64,000 bases of DNA from Marinobacter fonticola (GCF_008122265.1 NZ_CP043042.1:4092001-4156000); one strand, 5' to 3'; counted from the stretch's first letter, positions 52,975 to 61,977 are shown. Numbers and translations: made by a program. The notes: generated by a model from the letters alone, not told the origin.

Positions 52975-53100
52975 GACGATCTTGGCGCGCTTGCGGTTAT
53001 AGCGGGTTTTGTCCTTAACAACCTGCAGCCGATAAAGCGGTGAACGCAGATCGCGCTGAACCTGATTGTGTTGGGTGGGTGTTCGTTTCTTTCTTGCCAT
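52945..53100 (-). CDS. arfA: ArfA-like alternative ribosome rescue factor
   Basis: This 51-residue basic protein starts MARKKRTPTQHNQVQRDLRS, then PLYRLQVVKDKTRYNRKRAK, resembling the ArfA core (E. coli LFRQRVEKNKKGKGSYMRK): a Leu-Tyr/Phe-Arg segment followed by a Lys-rich basic stretch that enters the empty mRNA channel. ATG 53100 has a strong AAGGAG site. ArfA recruits RF2 to ribosomes stalled on stop-less mRNA and is made when trans-translation fails. The hairpin around its own stop codon is the regulatory hallmark and supports the assignment. Sequence similarity alone is modest. Confidence 0.65.
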   Translation of the reverse strand: MARKKRTPTQHNQVQRDLRSPLYRLQVVKDKTRYNRKRAKIVRSEDFRKAA

Positions 53101-53356
53101 AACAAAGCTCCTTCGTTGGAACCCGTATCGTAGGCGTCGTCGGCACCCTATGCAATCCGCAGCAGTACTGAGTTTTGCTTCAGGTGACGCTTGGCCTATC
53201 AGGGTCTGTCAAACACATGATGACAGCTAATAGTTTTGCAGAGCGGAATTATATTTCCTATCGCAAAATTACGTTACATAATTCAATGGAAACACCGCGC
53301 CATTTCCGGATACTGGCAGGCCTTCTTGAAGCTCAATTTCCATCGGAGTGCTGCCC

Positions 53357-55042
53357 ATGGGTTTCTTTCAGCGGCTACGTATCCGCTCGCGCCTGCTCAT
53401 TGCTATCTTGGTTCCTGTTTTGCTCACCGCAGCCGTCGTGGCCTGGGTGACCACCGTTCAACTTAAAACCAACGGTGACGCTGAAATCGAGCGATTGCGA
53501 GGCAACCTCATCGAGGCCCATAAAACCGGGCTCAAGCATATCGTCGAAGCCGCCCGCACGGCTATCGAGGCGGATTACAACAGCACAACGCTCAGCGCGG
53601 AAGAAGCCAAGTTACGTGTCCGAGACACGATTCGGTCGATGGGTTTTGGCGCCAAGAACTACATCTTTGCCTACACCCACGACTCCTTCAATCTCGCATT
53701 CCGCCCCAAGCCCAGCGCCGAAGGCTATGTCAAGAACAGCACCGCGGAGACAAAGGCCTTGCTCAAGGCCTTGTTCGACGCTGGCCGCAATGGTGGCGGT
53801 TTCTATGCTTACGAGCGCAAGAACCCGGCATCCGGTGAGGTGGAGCCGAAGATCTCCTACTCGCTGGTCCTCGACAAGTGGAATTGGGTGATTGGCACCG
53901 GGGTCTACGTCACCAGCGTCGATAAGACGGTCGCCGCAGCCGAGGCCCAGATTGCCGATAACATCAGCGCAGCACTGGCTTCGATTCTCGCGGTGACGGG
54001 CATTGTCGTCCTTATCGCCATCGGTTTCGGCGTGCTGGTTGGCCGAACGGTCACCCGGCCGCTGGCAAACGTGAGTCGCACCATGCAGGAAATCGCCGAG
54101 GGTGAAGGCGACCTGACCCAGCGTCTGCCCGACAGTGGCCACGATGAGCTGGCCGAACTAGGCCGCCGTTTCAACGCATTCGTAATCAAAATACAGAAAA
54201 CGATTCGCGACGTGGGCGATACCACCCATCAGGTAGCCTCCGCCGCCGAGGAACTCAGCCGTGTCGCGGAAGAAACCCGCCGCTCGGTGCAGGTACAGGG
54301 TTCGGAGACCGACCAGATCGCCTCGGCAATCAACGAAATGGCGGCCACCATCCACCAGATTTCAAAGAACGCTAATGAAGTCCAAACCGCCGGAGCCGAT
54401 GCCGACCAACGAGCAAAAGAAGGCGGCCAAACAATTTCAGCCTCCCAGCGCTCGGTTCGCGAACTTTCCGCCAATATCCTCAAGAGCGCCGAATCCATCG
54501 ATGCACTGGCAGCCCGCAGTAACGACATTCAGTCGGTGCTGGACGTGATCCACGATGTAACCGACCAGACCAATTTACTTGCGCTGAACGCCGCTATCGA
54601 AGCGGCCAGGGCTGGCGAGCACGGGCGCGGATTTGCCGTCGTCGCCGACGAGGTCCGTCAGCTTGCACGACGTAGCGGTGAATCGGCCGGTCAGATTAGA
54701 ACCATGATTGATGGCTTTATCGCAGAATCCCGCAGCGCGGTGGAAACCATGCGTGCGTCACAGGCGCTGTCTGACGGCACCGTCGAACGCATCGACCAAG
54801 CCACTACTGCCCTGAATACGATTGAGTGTTCGGTGGATGAAATCCATAACCAGGTTACCCAGATCGCCACGGCGGCAGAACAGCAAAGCCAGGTCGCCGA
54901 AGAGATCAACCAAAACGTGATCCGTATTGTCGAGGCGGCCCAGCACAGCGACGAAGGCGTCACTCAGACCAACGAAGCAAGCCACGAACTGGCCCAGCTC
55001 AGCGAACAATTGCGCACGCTCGTTAGTCAGTTCAGGGTTTGA
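53357..55042 (+). CDS. methyl-accepting chemotaxis protein with a CACHE-type sensor
   Basis: This 561-residue receptor has a transmembrane segment near residues 12-32, a periplasmic single-CACHE domain (about 33-185, [25 protein letters not shown] and [12 protein letters not shown]), a second membrane segment (about 195-220), a HAMP domain and a cytoplasmic coiled-coil signalling domain with the tip [21 protein letters not shown]. It has no obvious C-terminal receptor-methylation pentapeptide. It probably senses small carboxylates or related ligands. ATG 53357 has GGAG 8 bases upstream; no che genes are near. Confidence 0.92.
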   Translation: MGFFQRLRIRSRLLIAILVPVLLTAAVVAWVTTVQLKTNGDAEIERLRGNLIEAHKTGLKHIVEAARTAIEADYNSTTLSAEEAKLRVRDTIRSMGFGAKNYIFAYTHDSFNLAFRPKPSAEGYVKNSTAETKALLKALFDAGRNGGGFYAYERKNPASGEVEPKISYSLVLDKWNWVIGTGVYVTSVDKTVAAAEAQIADNISAALASILAVTGIVVLIAIGFGVLVGRTVTRPLANVSRTMQEIAEGEGDLTQRLPDSGHDELAELGRRFNAFVIKIQKTIRDVGDTTHQVASAAEELSRVAEETRRSVQVQGSETDQIASAINEMAATIHQISKNANEVQTAGADADQRAKEGGQTISASQRSVRELSANILKSAESIDALAARSNDIQSVLDVIHDVTDQTNLLALNAAIEAARAGEHGRGFAVVADEVRQLARRSGESAGQIRTMIDGFIAESRSAVETMRASQALSDGTVERIDQATTALNTIECSVDEIHNQVTQIATAAEQQSQVAEEINQNVIRIVEAAQHSDEGVTQTNEASHELAQLSEQLRTLVSQFRV

Positions 55043-55058
55043 TAATACGAATCTGTCA

Positions 55059-55090
55059 GGCCGCTGTGCAATTGTGTGCAGCGGCCTTTT
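55059..55090 (+). terminator. intrinsic terminator between the chemoreceptor and nnrU-like genes
   Basis: GGCCGCTG and CAGCGGCC form an 8-bp stem with a 12-base loop, followed by four T residues, 14 bases after the chemoreceptor stop. The nnrU-like gene converges on it from the other side. Confidence 0.75.
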
Positions 55091-55093
55091 CCT

Positions 55094-55669
55094 TCACATC
55101 GCCACCGGCGCCACACCGATCAGCACCCGGTGCAGCCACACCACAAACAGCGCATAAACCACCAGGCCGCCGGCAATAGCGATGATGTCGTTCATGGGGT
55201 TGTGAGGCAGCTCCGGCTTTGCCCGGGGTGCACGGCGTTTGAGAGAAATCCGGTCCGCCACCGCCCAGGCCAGAAAACCACCGAATAACAGCACATCCGC
55301 GAGCATGCCATTGGCCAGCAGGTGGGCCAGCGCCCAGAGCTTGACCGCCACCAGCATCGGGTGCTTCACCGCACGCTGGATACGGCCGGGCAGATAAGTG
55401 GCGAACAGCAGGACAAAGACCGGGATCAACAGCACCATGGCGAGGTGGCGCATCCACATGGGCGGCGTGTAGATCACCACCGGCTCCAGTCGCGCCTGAC
55501 CGTAGCCCCAGATCAGGAGCACCAACCCCACTAGCGCCACCAGCGAGTAAAGACCCTTGAACGGCCCCTCGCCCAAGCGCTCCGCCATGCGGTTACGCCA
55601 GGGCTCGGCGACGATCGACAGCGAGTGCACGCCCAGGAAGATGATCAGTCCAAGGATCAGTACGGTCAT
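55094..55669 (-). CDS. NnrU-family membrane protein
   Basis: This 191-residue inner-membrane protein has five or six hydrophobic segments and NnrU-like stretches (LGVHSLSIV, GLYSLVALVGLVLLIWGYGQAR, RAVKHPMLVAVKLWALAHLLANG). NnrU members were linked to nitrogen-oxide reduction, but many copies have no such context; none is seen here. Function uncertain. Confidence 0.82.
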   Translation of the reverse strand: MTVLILGLIIFLGVHSLSIVAEPWRNRMAERLGEGPFKGLYSLVALVGLVLLIWGYGQARLEPVVIYTPPMWMRHLAMVLLIPVFVLLFATYLPGRIQRAVKHPMLVAVKLWALAHLLANGMLADVLLFGGFLAWAVADRISLKRRAPRAKPELPHNPMNDIIAIAGGLVVYALFVVWLHRVLIGVAPVAM

Positions 55670-55795
55670 TGCGGTGCTCCCTCATCGTTTTTCAGGAGCT
55701 TAGCGGAGAAGTCTGACGCCCGAAAGACAGGAGGGAGAATAAGGGAGGCCGGGCAATAGGTACTTGCCCGGCCAAACGCTTACTGAACGTCAGCC

Positions 55796-56515
55796 CTATT
55801 GAACGTCGGCGTTATGATAGACGTTCTGCACGTCGTCGAGGTCGTTGAGCATGTCGAGGAACTTGTCGAACATCTCCACGTCCTCGCCGGTGACCGGCGC
55901 GGTGGTCTGGGGCAGGAACTGGATTTCGTCCACTTCGAAGTCGATCTCGCCAAAGGCATCGGCCAGCGCCTGCTTGGCTTTGGCGTATTCGGTGTTGGGC
56001 GCGAAAACGGTAATACGGCCCTCTTCGTTCTCGATGTCAGTGACATCCACCTCAGCTTCCATCAATGCTTCGAGAACCGCCTCTTCGTCGTCTCCGGCGA
56101 ACGCGAATATGGCGCAGTGATCGAACATGTGACTGACGCTGCCCGGCGTGCCGATCTTGCTCTTGGTCTTAGTGAAACAGACGCGGACATCGCCAAAGGT
56201 CCGGTTGGGATTGTCGGTCAAGCAGTCGACGATGACCATGCAGTTGCCCGGACCGAACCCTTCGTAACGGGCTGCCGAGTAATCTTCGCCGCCGCTACCT
56301 TTGGCTTTCTCGATCGCACGCTCGATAACGTGGGTCGGCACCTGGTCTTTCTTGGCCCGGTCGATCAGGTTGCGCAGGGACAAGTTACCATCCGGGTCGG
56401 GGCCACCCTGCTTGGCGCAGACGTAGATCTCACGCCCGTACTTGCTGTAGACCTTGGTTTTGGCGTTGGCCGTCTTGGCCATGGAATCTTTGCGGTTTTG
56501 GTAGGCTCTGCCCAT
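55796..56515 (-). CDS. yebC: YebC/TACO1-family protein (YeeN-type)
   Basis: This 239-residue protein starts [31 protein letters not shown] and shows the three-domain YebC pattern, with [23 protein letters not shown] near residue 55 and [19 protein letters not shown] near residue 85. The YeeN-like N-terminus (MGRAYQNRK) distinguishes it from the YebC copy next to ruvC. Family members were described as transcription regulators; recent work links them to relief of ribosome stalling. ATG 56515 is the family start. Confidence 0.9.
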   Translation of the reverse strand: MGRAYQNRKDSMAKTANAKTKVYSKYGREIYVCAKQGGPDPDGNLSLRNLIDRAKKDQVPTHVIERAIEKAKGSGGEDYSAARYEGFGPGNCMVIVDCLTDNPNRTFGDVRVCFTKTKSKIGTPGSVSHMFDHCAIFAFAGDDEEAVLEALMEAEVDVTDIENEEGRITVFAPNTEYAKAKQALADAFGEIDFEVDEIQFLPQTTAPVTGEDVEMFDKFLDMLNDLDDVQNVYHNADVQ

Positions 56516-56635
56516 ACCCGTGCCTCAATGTGTAAACGCAGTACTTGCTAGTGAACAGAATACGTAAAGAATTAAGTGGAACAGCCGGTGCTGTTCAAAA
56601 GAGCAGCGATTTTACACATAGAGCGCTGGCCAGTT

Positions 56636-57829
56636 CTATTTTTTAATCGCCGCTTTCTGTAACCCGAGGTTCACTGCAAGCCGTACCAGCAGCCCGGCCA
56701 CCAAGCCCCAGAAGGCTGCGCCAACACCCCAAAGGGTCACCCCGGACACGGTCACCAGAAAGGTGATGAGCGCCGCTTCCCGGCCTTGGGCGTCATCCAG
56801 GGCCGCATGCAGGCTGTTACCGATGGTGCCCAACAGCGCCAGCCCTGCCAGGGCAACGACGAAAGCCTTCGGAAAAGCCGCAAACAGAGCCACGACGGTG
56901 GCGCCAAACAATCCCACCAGGATATAAACCACACCTGCGCAGACGGCGGCCAGATAGCGGGCCGACTTCTTTTCGCCAGCTTCTTCGCCCATGCAGATGG
57001 CGGCTGTAATCGCGGCGAGGTTGAAAGCATAGCCGCCGAAAGGCGCGAGGATCAGCGTGGCCAGGCCGGTCACCGTCAGTACGGGAGAAAGGGGCGTGCG
57101 AAAACCGTTGGCCCGAAGCACAGCCAGGCCCGGAACGTTCTGGGAGGTCATGGTGACGACAAACAGCGGTACACCAACACTGATCAGCACCGGCAGCGAG
57201 AAGTCCGGCCAGACCAACCGCGGCTCAGCCAACGCCAGTTCCAGCCCACCCCAATGCAAGCTTCCCTGCAGCCAGGCAGTCAACATTCCCACAGCCAGCA
57301 CCAGCAGGATCGCATACCGCGGCAGCAGTTGCCGGCTGATCACATAAGTCACCAGCATCAGCGCGACCAACAGGAAGCTGCCCTCCAGCGCCACGAATGC
57401 ATCGAGCCCGAACTGGAACAGGATGCCCGCCAGCATAGCCGCTGCCAGGGATTGCGGCAGGTGTTTCAGGATACGCTCGAACCAACCGGTCCAGCCGACG
57501 ATGATGGTCAACACAGCGGCGAAAATGAAGGCTGCCGTCGCCTGCTCCAGGGAGAATCCTGACAGACTGGTTGCCAGCAAGGCCGCACCTGGCGTGGACC
57601 AGGCCGTCAGCACAGGCTCCCTGAAATAAAGCGAGAGGCCGGCACTGGTCAGCCCCATGCCCAACCCCAACGCCCAAATCCACGAACTGATTTGAGCCGA
57701 CGTGGCCCCGGCGCTCTCGGCAGCCTGCAGAATAATCACCACAGAACTGCTAAAACCCACTAGGACGGCCACGAAGCCGGCGGTCACATGGGAAAGCGAT
57801 AGGTCTTTGAGCGCACTGGGCAAGGCCAC
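56636..57829 (-). CDS. benE: BenE-family benzoate/H+ symporter
   Basis: This protein of about 397 residues has 11-12 hydrophobic segments and BenE/YdcO family stretches (LSHVTAGFVAVLVGFSSSVVIILQAA and WSTPGAALLATSL). It would import an aromatic acid or related compound with protons. GTG 57829 is preferred because AAGGA lies 7 bases upstream; an upstream GTG at 57865 overlaps an operator palindrome. It is divergent from an XRE-cupin regulator, the arrangement of E. coli ydcO-ydcN (sutR). Confidence 0.88.
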   Translation of the reverse strand: MALPSALKDLSLSHVTAGFVAVLVGFSSSVVIILQAAESAGATSAQISSWIWALGLGMGLTSAGLSLYFREPVLTAWSTPGAALLATSLSGFSLEQATAAFIFAAVLTIIVGWTGWFERILKHLPQSLAAAMLAGILFQFGLDAFVALEGSFLLVALMLVTYVISRQLLPRYAILLVLAVGMLTAWLQGSLHWGGLELALAEPRLVWPDFSLPVLISVGVPLFVVTMTSQNVPGLAVLRANGFRTPLSPVLTVTGLATLILAPFGGYAFNLAAITAAICMGEEAGEKKSARYLAAVCAGVVYILVGLFGATVVALFAAFPKAFVVALAGLALLGTIGNSLHAALDDAQGREAALITFLVTVSGVTLWGVGAAFWGLVAGLLVRLAVNLGLQKAAIKK

Positions 57830-57847
57830 GGCTTTATCCTTAGTTTT

Positions 57848-57867
57848 TTGTGCGCTATAACGCACGC
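57848..57867. promoter_or_regulatory. operator-like half-palindrome, site 2
   Basis: TTGTGCGCTATAACGCAC at this position repeats most of the palindrome at 57885-57904, centred 37 bases away. It lies just upstream of the preferred benE start. Probably a second binding site for the divergent regulator. Confidence 0.5.
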
Positions 57868-57884
57868 TTTACGCGACGTTAGCA

Positions 57885-57904
57885 TTGTGCGTTATGACGC
57901 ACAA
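57885..57904. promoter_or_regulatory. operator-like perfect palindrome, site 1
   Basis: TTGTGCGTTATGACGCACAA is a perfect 8+8 inverted repeat around TATG in the gap between the divergent transporter and regulator genes. This is the expected target of the XRE-cupin regulator. Inferred from symmetry and position. Confidence 0.55.
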
Positions 57905-57933
57905 GTTCTAGAATGCGTTGATTGAAACCAACC

Positions 57934-57967
57934 TTGGAACGAACCTTGGATTGGAACGAACCTTGGA
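57934..57967 (+). repeat. perfect 17-bp tandem duplication before the XRE-cupin start
   Basis: TTGGAACGAACCTTGGA occurs twice in direct tandem (57934-57950 and 57951-57967). A further partial copy (AACCTTGGA) is seen just upstream at 57930. It ends 12 bases before the regulator ATG, with the ribosome site at its 3' edge. It may change leader length. Confidence 0.85.
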
Positions 57968-57979
57968 GAGCCCGGCTGC

Positions 57980-58546
57980 ATGGACATCGCCGCCCATCTG
58001 GCACAAACCCTACGCCAATTGCGCAAACAACGCGGCTGGAGCCTGGATCGCGCTTCGGAGGCCACTGGCGTGAGCAAAGCCATGCTGGGCCAGATCGAAC
58101 GCGGTGAATCCAGCCCCACCGTGGCGACCCTGTGGAAAATAGCCACCGGTTTCAGTACCGCCTTCTCCGGACTGATCACGCCTCCACCTCACGCCTCGGA
58201 CCTGCCACGCTTCGCGAGAAACTCGCAGACCGATGTCGAGCTGCCAGCGGATCGCCTGCAGGTAAGACCGCTCTTTCCTTTCGACGCCAGTTTCGGCTTT
58301 GAATTGATGGCGCTGACCCTCCCCCCGGAAACAGAGCACGTATCAGAGCCCCACGAAACCGGTGTGATCGAGCATGTGACTGTGGTCGACGGCCCGATGG
58401 AGGTCCTGATCGATGGCCGATGGCGGGCCCTGGCCACCGACGAGGCCGTTAGATTCGCTGCCGACGCGCCTCATGGCTACCGTAATCGGGGCAATCAGGC
58501 AGCCACATTCCATAACTTGATCCACTATCCTGCCGGTACGCGCTAA
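57980..58546 (+). CDS. XRE-family regulator with a C-terminal cupin domain
   Basis: This 188-residue protein has an N-terminal helix-turn-helix (LAQTLRQLRKQRGWSLDRASEATGVSKAMLGQIERGESSPT, residues about 6-50) and a C-terminal cupin domain (about residues 110-180, FELMALTLPPETEHVSEPHETGVIEHVTVVDG). It resembles SutR/YdcN, which in E. coli also lies divergently next to a BenE-family transporter. It probably represses benE and itself, with the cupin sensing a small molecule. The two palindromes in the gap support this. Confidence 0.88.
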   Translation: MDIAAHLAQTLRQLRKQRGWSLDRASEATGVSKAMLGQIERGESSPTVATLWKIATGFSTAFSGLITPPPHASDLPRFARNSQTDVELPADRLQVRPLFPFDASFGFELMALTLPPETEHVSEPHETGVIEHVTVVDGPMEVLIDGRWRALATDEAVRFAADAPHGYRNRGNQAATFHNLIHYPAGTR

Positions 58547-58599
58547 CCTGTTGAGAATGATCGACGACACCTAATTTTGCGACGCCTTTTGGACACCGT

Positions 58600-59661
58600 A
58601 TGAAAACACCCCTGGGTATTATCGAAGGCTTCTTTGGCCGCCCCTGGAGCTGGGAAGCCCGCACCAAGCTGGTTTCCTTGCTGGCCAGGCACGGTTACAG
58701 CTTCTACCTCTATGCGCCCAAGGCGGATGCCTACCTGCGGCGGCGCTGGAACGAACTTCACCCCGCCGAGACCGCCGACACCCTGCGACGTTTCTCCAGG
58801 CACTGCCAGAACCAGGGCATGCGTTTCGGTGTGGGCCTCAGCCCTTTCGAGACCTACCGCAACTTCGACGCCGCCGCGCGCCGGGCGCTCACGGAAAAGC
58901 TCGCCTCTCTCGACAGTATGGGGATTGATGACCTGGCCATCCTGTTCGACGATATGCGGGGCGATACGCCGGATTTGGCCCAGCGTCAGCTGGAAATCAT
59001 CGACTGGATCCGCCATCGCAGCGGCGCCCGTCTGAGGGTCTGCCCCACTTACTATTCCGATGATCCAGTACTCGACCGGGTCTTCGGTCAGCGTCCGGTC
59101 GACTACCTGGAGACGCTGGGCGAGTCGCTTGCAGACGACGTCGATATCTTCTGGACCGGCGAAGAAGTATGCGCCAAAGAAGTGTCCCCCGGTCATCTCA
59201 GGCAGGTCGCGGCGCTGCTAAAGCGTAAGCCGCTGCTGTGGGACAACTATCCGGTGAATGATGGGCCACGCATGTCGCAGCACCTGCATTTGCGCGGTTT
59301 CACCGGTCGTCGCGCAGACATCGGCGAGCACTTGGCCGGCCACGCTATCAACCCGGCCCTCCAGCCCACCCTTTCCTGTATTCCGGCGCTGACCCTGGCT
59401 GCCAGTTACCGGGAGCCGGACAATTACAGCTACATGGCGGCTTTTCGCAAAGCTGCCCGAGAAGTGGCGGGGGAGGGTCTGGCACGCCTGATCGAAGAAG
59501 ACATCATGGCTCTCCAGGATATCGGTCTCGATAAGCTCGGGGAGCGAGAAACCCGCTTACGCCGTCACTACGGCGAGCACCCACATCCGGCGGCACAGGA
59601 AATCATGGCCTGGCTGGATGGCTACTACCGCATCACCGATGAAGCGGTGCAGACGCAATAA
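58600..59661 (+). CDS. GH84-type beta-N-acetylglucosaminidase
   Basis: This 353-residue protein has the GH84 start GIIEGFFGRPWSWEAR (residues 7-22) and YLYAPKADAYLRRRWNELH (38-55). The catalytic aspartate pair is in ILFDDM (residues 117-118). It lacks a signal peptide and accessory domains, so it is a minimal, probably cytoplasmic, catalytic module. Family members remove N-acetylglucosamine from proteins or hyaluronan; here recycling of N-acetylglucosamine-containing cell material is a possibility. Transcribed with the following DUF1330 gene. Confidence 0.82.
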   Translation: MKTPLGIIEGFFGRPWSWEARTKLVSLLARHGYSFYLYAPKADAYLRRRWNELHPAETADTLRRFSRHCQNQGMRFGVGLSPFETYRNFDAAARRALTEKLASLDSMGIDDLAILFDDMRGDTPDLAQRQLEIIDWIRHRSGARLRVCPTYYSDDPVLDRVFGQRPVDYLETLGESLADDVDIFWTGEEVCAKEVSPGHLRQVAALLKRKPLLWDNYPVNDGPRMSQHLHLRGFTGRRADIGEHLAGHAINPALQPTLSCIPALTLAASYREPDNYSYMAAFRKAAREVAGEGLARLIEEDIMALQDIGLDKLGERETRLRRHYGEHPHPAAQEIMAWLDGYYRITDEAVQTQ

Positions 59662-59683
59662 CAGCATAGAGGAGATTCCGGCG

Positions 59684-59965
59684 ATGGCCGCTTACCTGAT
59701 CGGACATATCAAGGTGCATGACGAGCGCCTCTGGCAGCACTATGTCGAAGGCGTGGCAGCCTCGCTGGAGCCCATCGACGCGCGGATTCTCTTTCGCGGG
59801 GAAAAGCAGGCCGACCTTGCAGGAACGAACCCACGTGATCGAGCGGTGGTCGTCGAGTTTGCCGATGCCGGTGAACTGGGCCGCTGGTTCCACTCCGACG
59901 CCTATCAGGCGTTGATTCCCTTACGGGACCGGGCGGCGGATGTGATGATTACCAGTTACGGATAA
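59684..59965 (+). CDS. DUF1330 family protein
   Basis: This 93-residue small dimeric-barrel protein (MAAYLIGHIKVHDERLWQHY, then ARILFRGEKQADL and RAVVVEFADAGELGRWFHSDAYQALIPLR) fits DUF1330. Function unknown. ATG 59684 has GGAG upstream and follows the GH84 gene by 22 bases. Confidence 0.85.
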   Translation: MAAYLIGHIKVHDERLWQHYVEGVAASLEPIDARILFRGEKQADLAGTNPRDRAVVVEFADAGELGRWFHSDAYQALIPLRDRAADVMITSYG

Positions 59966-59991
59966 ATTTGCGGGGGTCGTGCTGGCAGTCA

Positions 59992-60031
59992 TATGTAGCT
60001 GAAGGGATGGTCCCCTCTCATCAGCTACATA
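59992..60031 (+). repeat. palindromic element downstream of the DUF1330 gene
   Basis: TATGTAGCTGA and TCAGCTACATA form a perfect 11-bp stem with an 18-base loop. Its outer ATGTAGC resembles the ends of the trpD-trpC palindrome. It may act as a terminator for the DUF1330 gene. Confidence 0.7.
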
Positions 60032-60049
60032 CTGAAGAGCAGCCAACAA

Positions 60050-60073
60050 AAAAACGGGCCGCGGCCCGTTTTT
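60050..60073 (-). terminator. intrinsic terminator of crp
   Basis: AAAACGGGCC and GGCCCGTTTT flank GC in a near-perfect palindrome with A and T runs on both sides, 23 bases past the crp stop, active in both directions. Confidence 0.85.
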
Positions 60074-60095
60074 ATAGATCGAATACACGCCGCCG

Positions 60096-60737
60096 CTATC
60101 GCGTCCCGTAAACCACCATGGTCTTACCTTTCACCTGCACCAGTCCCTGATCTTCCAGGGTCTTGAGCACGCGGCCAACCATCTCGCGAGAACAGCCGAC
60201 GATGCGGCCGATTTCCTGTCGCGTGATCTTGATCTGCATGCCGTCTGGATGGGTCATGGCATCCGGTTCTTTGCACAGGTCCAGCAGCGTGCGCGCCACT
60301 CGGCCGGTCACATCCAGGAACGCCAGGTCGCCCACCTTGCGGGTCGTCTGGCGCAGGCGTGTGGCCATCTGCTCACCGATAAAGTAGAGCACCCTTGGAT
60401 CCTGCTGGGCAATCTCGCGGAACTTGGTGTAACTGATCTCCGCCACTTCGCATTCGGTCTTGGCTTTGACCCAGGCACTGCGTGAATCCATGTTGTCGAA
60501 CAGGCCCATCTCACCGAAGAAGTCGCCGGCATTGAGGTACGCCATGATCATTTCGCGGCCATCGTCGTCCTCGATGATGACCGTGACCGAGCCCTTGACG
60601 ATATGGAACAGGGAGTCACTTTTGTCTCCGGCGTAAATAATAGTGCTTTTGGCCGGATAGCGCCGACGGTGGCATTGCGAGAGGAAATAGTCGAGGTGTT
60701 TGGTCTTTTGCTCAACCGGTCTGAGAATCGTTGCCAT
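60096..60737 (-). CDS. crp: cAMP-activated global regulator CRP/Vfr
   Basis: This 213-residue regulator has a cyclic-nucleotide-binding domain (residues about 20-130, [21 protein letters not shown] and [12 protein letters not shown], where the Glu/Arg/Ser pocket would lie) and a C-terminal HTH ([26 protein letters not shown], about 168-195). It matches the Vfr/CRP group (Vfr of Pseudomonas). Orientation, convergent with trpC and divergent from osmC, is the Pseudomonas arrangement, though here trpC lies 22 kb away. A 14-bp tandem repeat sits upstream. Confidence 0.95.
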   Translation of the reverse strand: MATILRPVEQKTKHLDYFLSQCHRRRYPAKSTIIYAGDKSDSLFHIVKGSVTVIIEDDDGREMIMAYLNAGDFFGEMGLFDNMDSRSAWVKAKTECEVAEISYTKFREIAQQDPRVLYFIGEQMATRLRQTTRKVGDLAFLDVTGRVARTLLDLCKEPDAMTHPDGMQIKITRQEIGRIVGCSREMVGRVLKTLEDQGLVQVKGKTMVVYGTR

Positions 60738-61282
60738 AATACTGTTGTGCCTCCTTCAATGGCGAATCCCGGTGTTGTTGTATTCACCCAGCATCCGTGT
60801 GGGCTACTTTTGTACTGTTTGCCAGTACTTTTTTCAGTACTTCTTTTTCAGTACTTCTTTTTCAGTACTTCTTTTTCAGTACTTCTTTTTAACATCTTGC
60901 CGTGCTGTTAATGCCGGTGCTTTCGCGGCCGGTACTTTTGTTGCTGGTACTTGTGCTTCAGTACGTTTTTTTCTCAGTGAGGCATAAGCCTTCACTGCCG
61001 CCCGGTATGTCCGGATCCCCCTGAACGGAACACAACATTCCGTCGATCCAACCGGTCAGCCACTTGTCGCGTGTGGCGAGCCACTTATAACAGGAAGCCT
61101 CAACCCCGGCAACACGGCACGGCGGCTGTGTTCACCGGTTCGAACGTCGAGAGAAAACGCGCAATACGTTTCGAGTATAGAACAAACGTCCCGATTATCC
61201 GCAACTTGCGTCGAGCCGTCCGCTGCCGTTTCTCCCGGGGCGCGCTGTGGTAGCATTCAGCCTTTGATCACAGGAGACCCAC
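60738..61282. promoter_or_regulatory. crp-osmC divergent promoter region with tandem repeats
   Basis: This gap of about 545 bases between divergent crp and osmC genes contains no supported gene. It includes a T-rich tandem array at 60823-60890 about 86 bases upstream of crp and further degenerate copies (GGTACTT, CAGTACG) up to about 60968. The osmC promoter should lie near its right end. Confidence 0.6.
60823..60890 (+). repeat. 14-bp tandem repeat upstream of crp
   Basis: Four perfect copies of CAGTACTTCTTTTT (60835-60848, 60849-60862, 60863-60876, 60877-60890) follow one 12-base variant (60823-60834). More degenerate GTACTT copies continue to the right. Confidence 0.9.
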
Positions 61283-61705
61283 ATGAAAGCAACCATCGAC
61301 TGGACCGGCGAAGCCAGCTTCAAAGCCACCAGCGGTTCCGGCCATAACGTCCAACTGGACGGCCCCCCGGATCACGGCGGCAAAGACCTGGGGCCGCGCC
61401 CCATGGAAATGGTACTCATGGGTCTCGGCGGCTGCTCGGCTTTCGACGTCATGAGCATTCTGCAGAAATCCCGCCAGGAGGTTACAGACTGCCGCTGCGA
61501 ATTGGACGCCGAACGCGCCGATGCCGTACCTGCCGTGTTCACGCGCATTCACCTTCACTTTGTCGTGACGGGTCGCAACCTCAAGGATAATCTGGTCAAG
61601 CGCGCCGTTTCCCTATCGGCGGAGAAGTATTGTTCAGCATCGATCATGCTGGAAAAAGGCGGTGTGGAAATCACTCACGACTACGAAATCCACGAGGCCG
61701 AATAA
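61283..61705 (+). CDS. OsmC/Ohr family protein (YhfA-like)
   Basis: This 140-residue protein has the OsmC fold with one cysteine in GLGGCSAFDVMSIL (Cys51) and a second in EKYCSASIMLEKG near residue 115, the peroxidase pair. It is divergent from crp as in E. coli (yhfA) and Pseudomonas (PA0653). It probably protects against organic peroxides or related oxidants; the substrate is not known. Confidence 0.88.
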   Translation: MKATIDWTGEASFKATSGSGHNVQLDGPPDHGGKDLGPRPMEMVLMGLGGCSAFDVMSILQKSRQEVTDCRCELDAERADAVPAVFTRIHLHFVVTGRNLKDNLVKRAVSLSAEKYCSASIMLEKGGVEITHDYEIHEAE

Positions 61706-61754
61706 GGCGCGAGCAAACCGTCCATCAACGATGTAGCCCGCGTTCATGCTAAAT

Positions 61755-61796
61755 TTTCCCGTAATATGCGGCAGATAACGTTTGAACTACGGGAAA
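61755..61796 (+). repeat. inverted repeat upstream of speD
   Basis: TTTCCCGTA and TACGGGAAA form a perfect 9-bp stem with a 24-base loop in the gap between osmC and speD. It may be an osmC terminator or leader structure of speD; no T run follows. Confidence 0.5.
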
Positions 61797-61977
61797 CCGC
61801 TACAAAATTCGGGGTGGGCTATCTGTTCAACGCTTGGGCGGATAGGCATAATACGCCCCCTCTCCGCCGGCCTGCGCAAAAGGTGAGCAATCCTGGTCAG
61901 TTACCGGTGGCGGCCTGGGCGGCACAAATTGCGCTTTGTGCCCGCTGTCATTCATCTCCTTAACCGGGGGGGCTGTG

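Noticed and set aside
52830..53105. 91-residue minus-strand frame over the arfA-like gene
   Set aside because: It overlaps the 51-residue ORF in another frame, lacks a ribosome site and has random composition; the short ORF has AAGGAG and a family-like sequence.
60823..60890. CRISPR-like array
   Set aside because: Units are directly adjacent 14-mers with no spacers and no cas genes are present.
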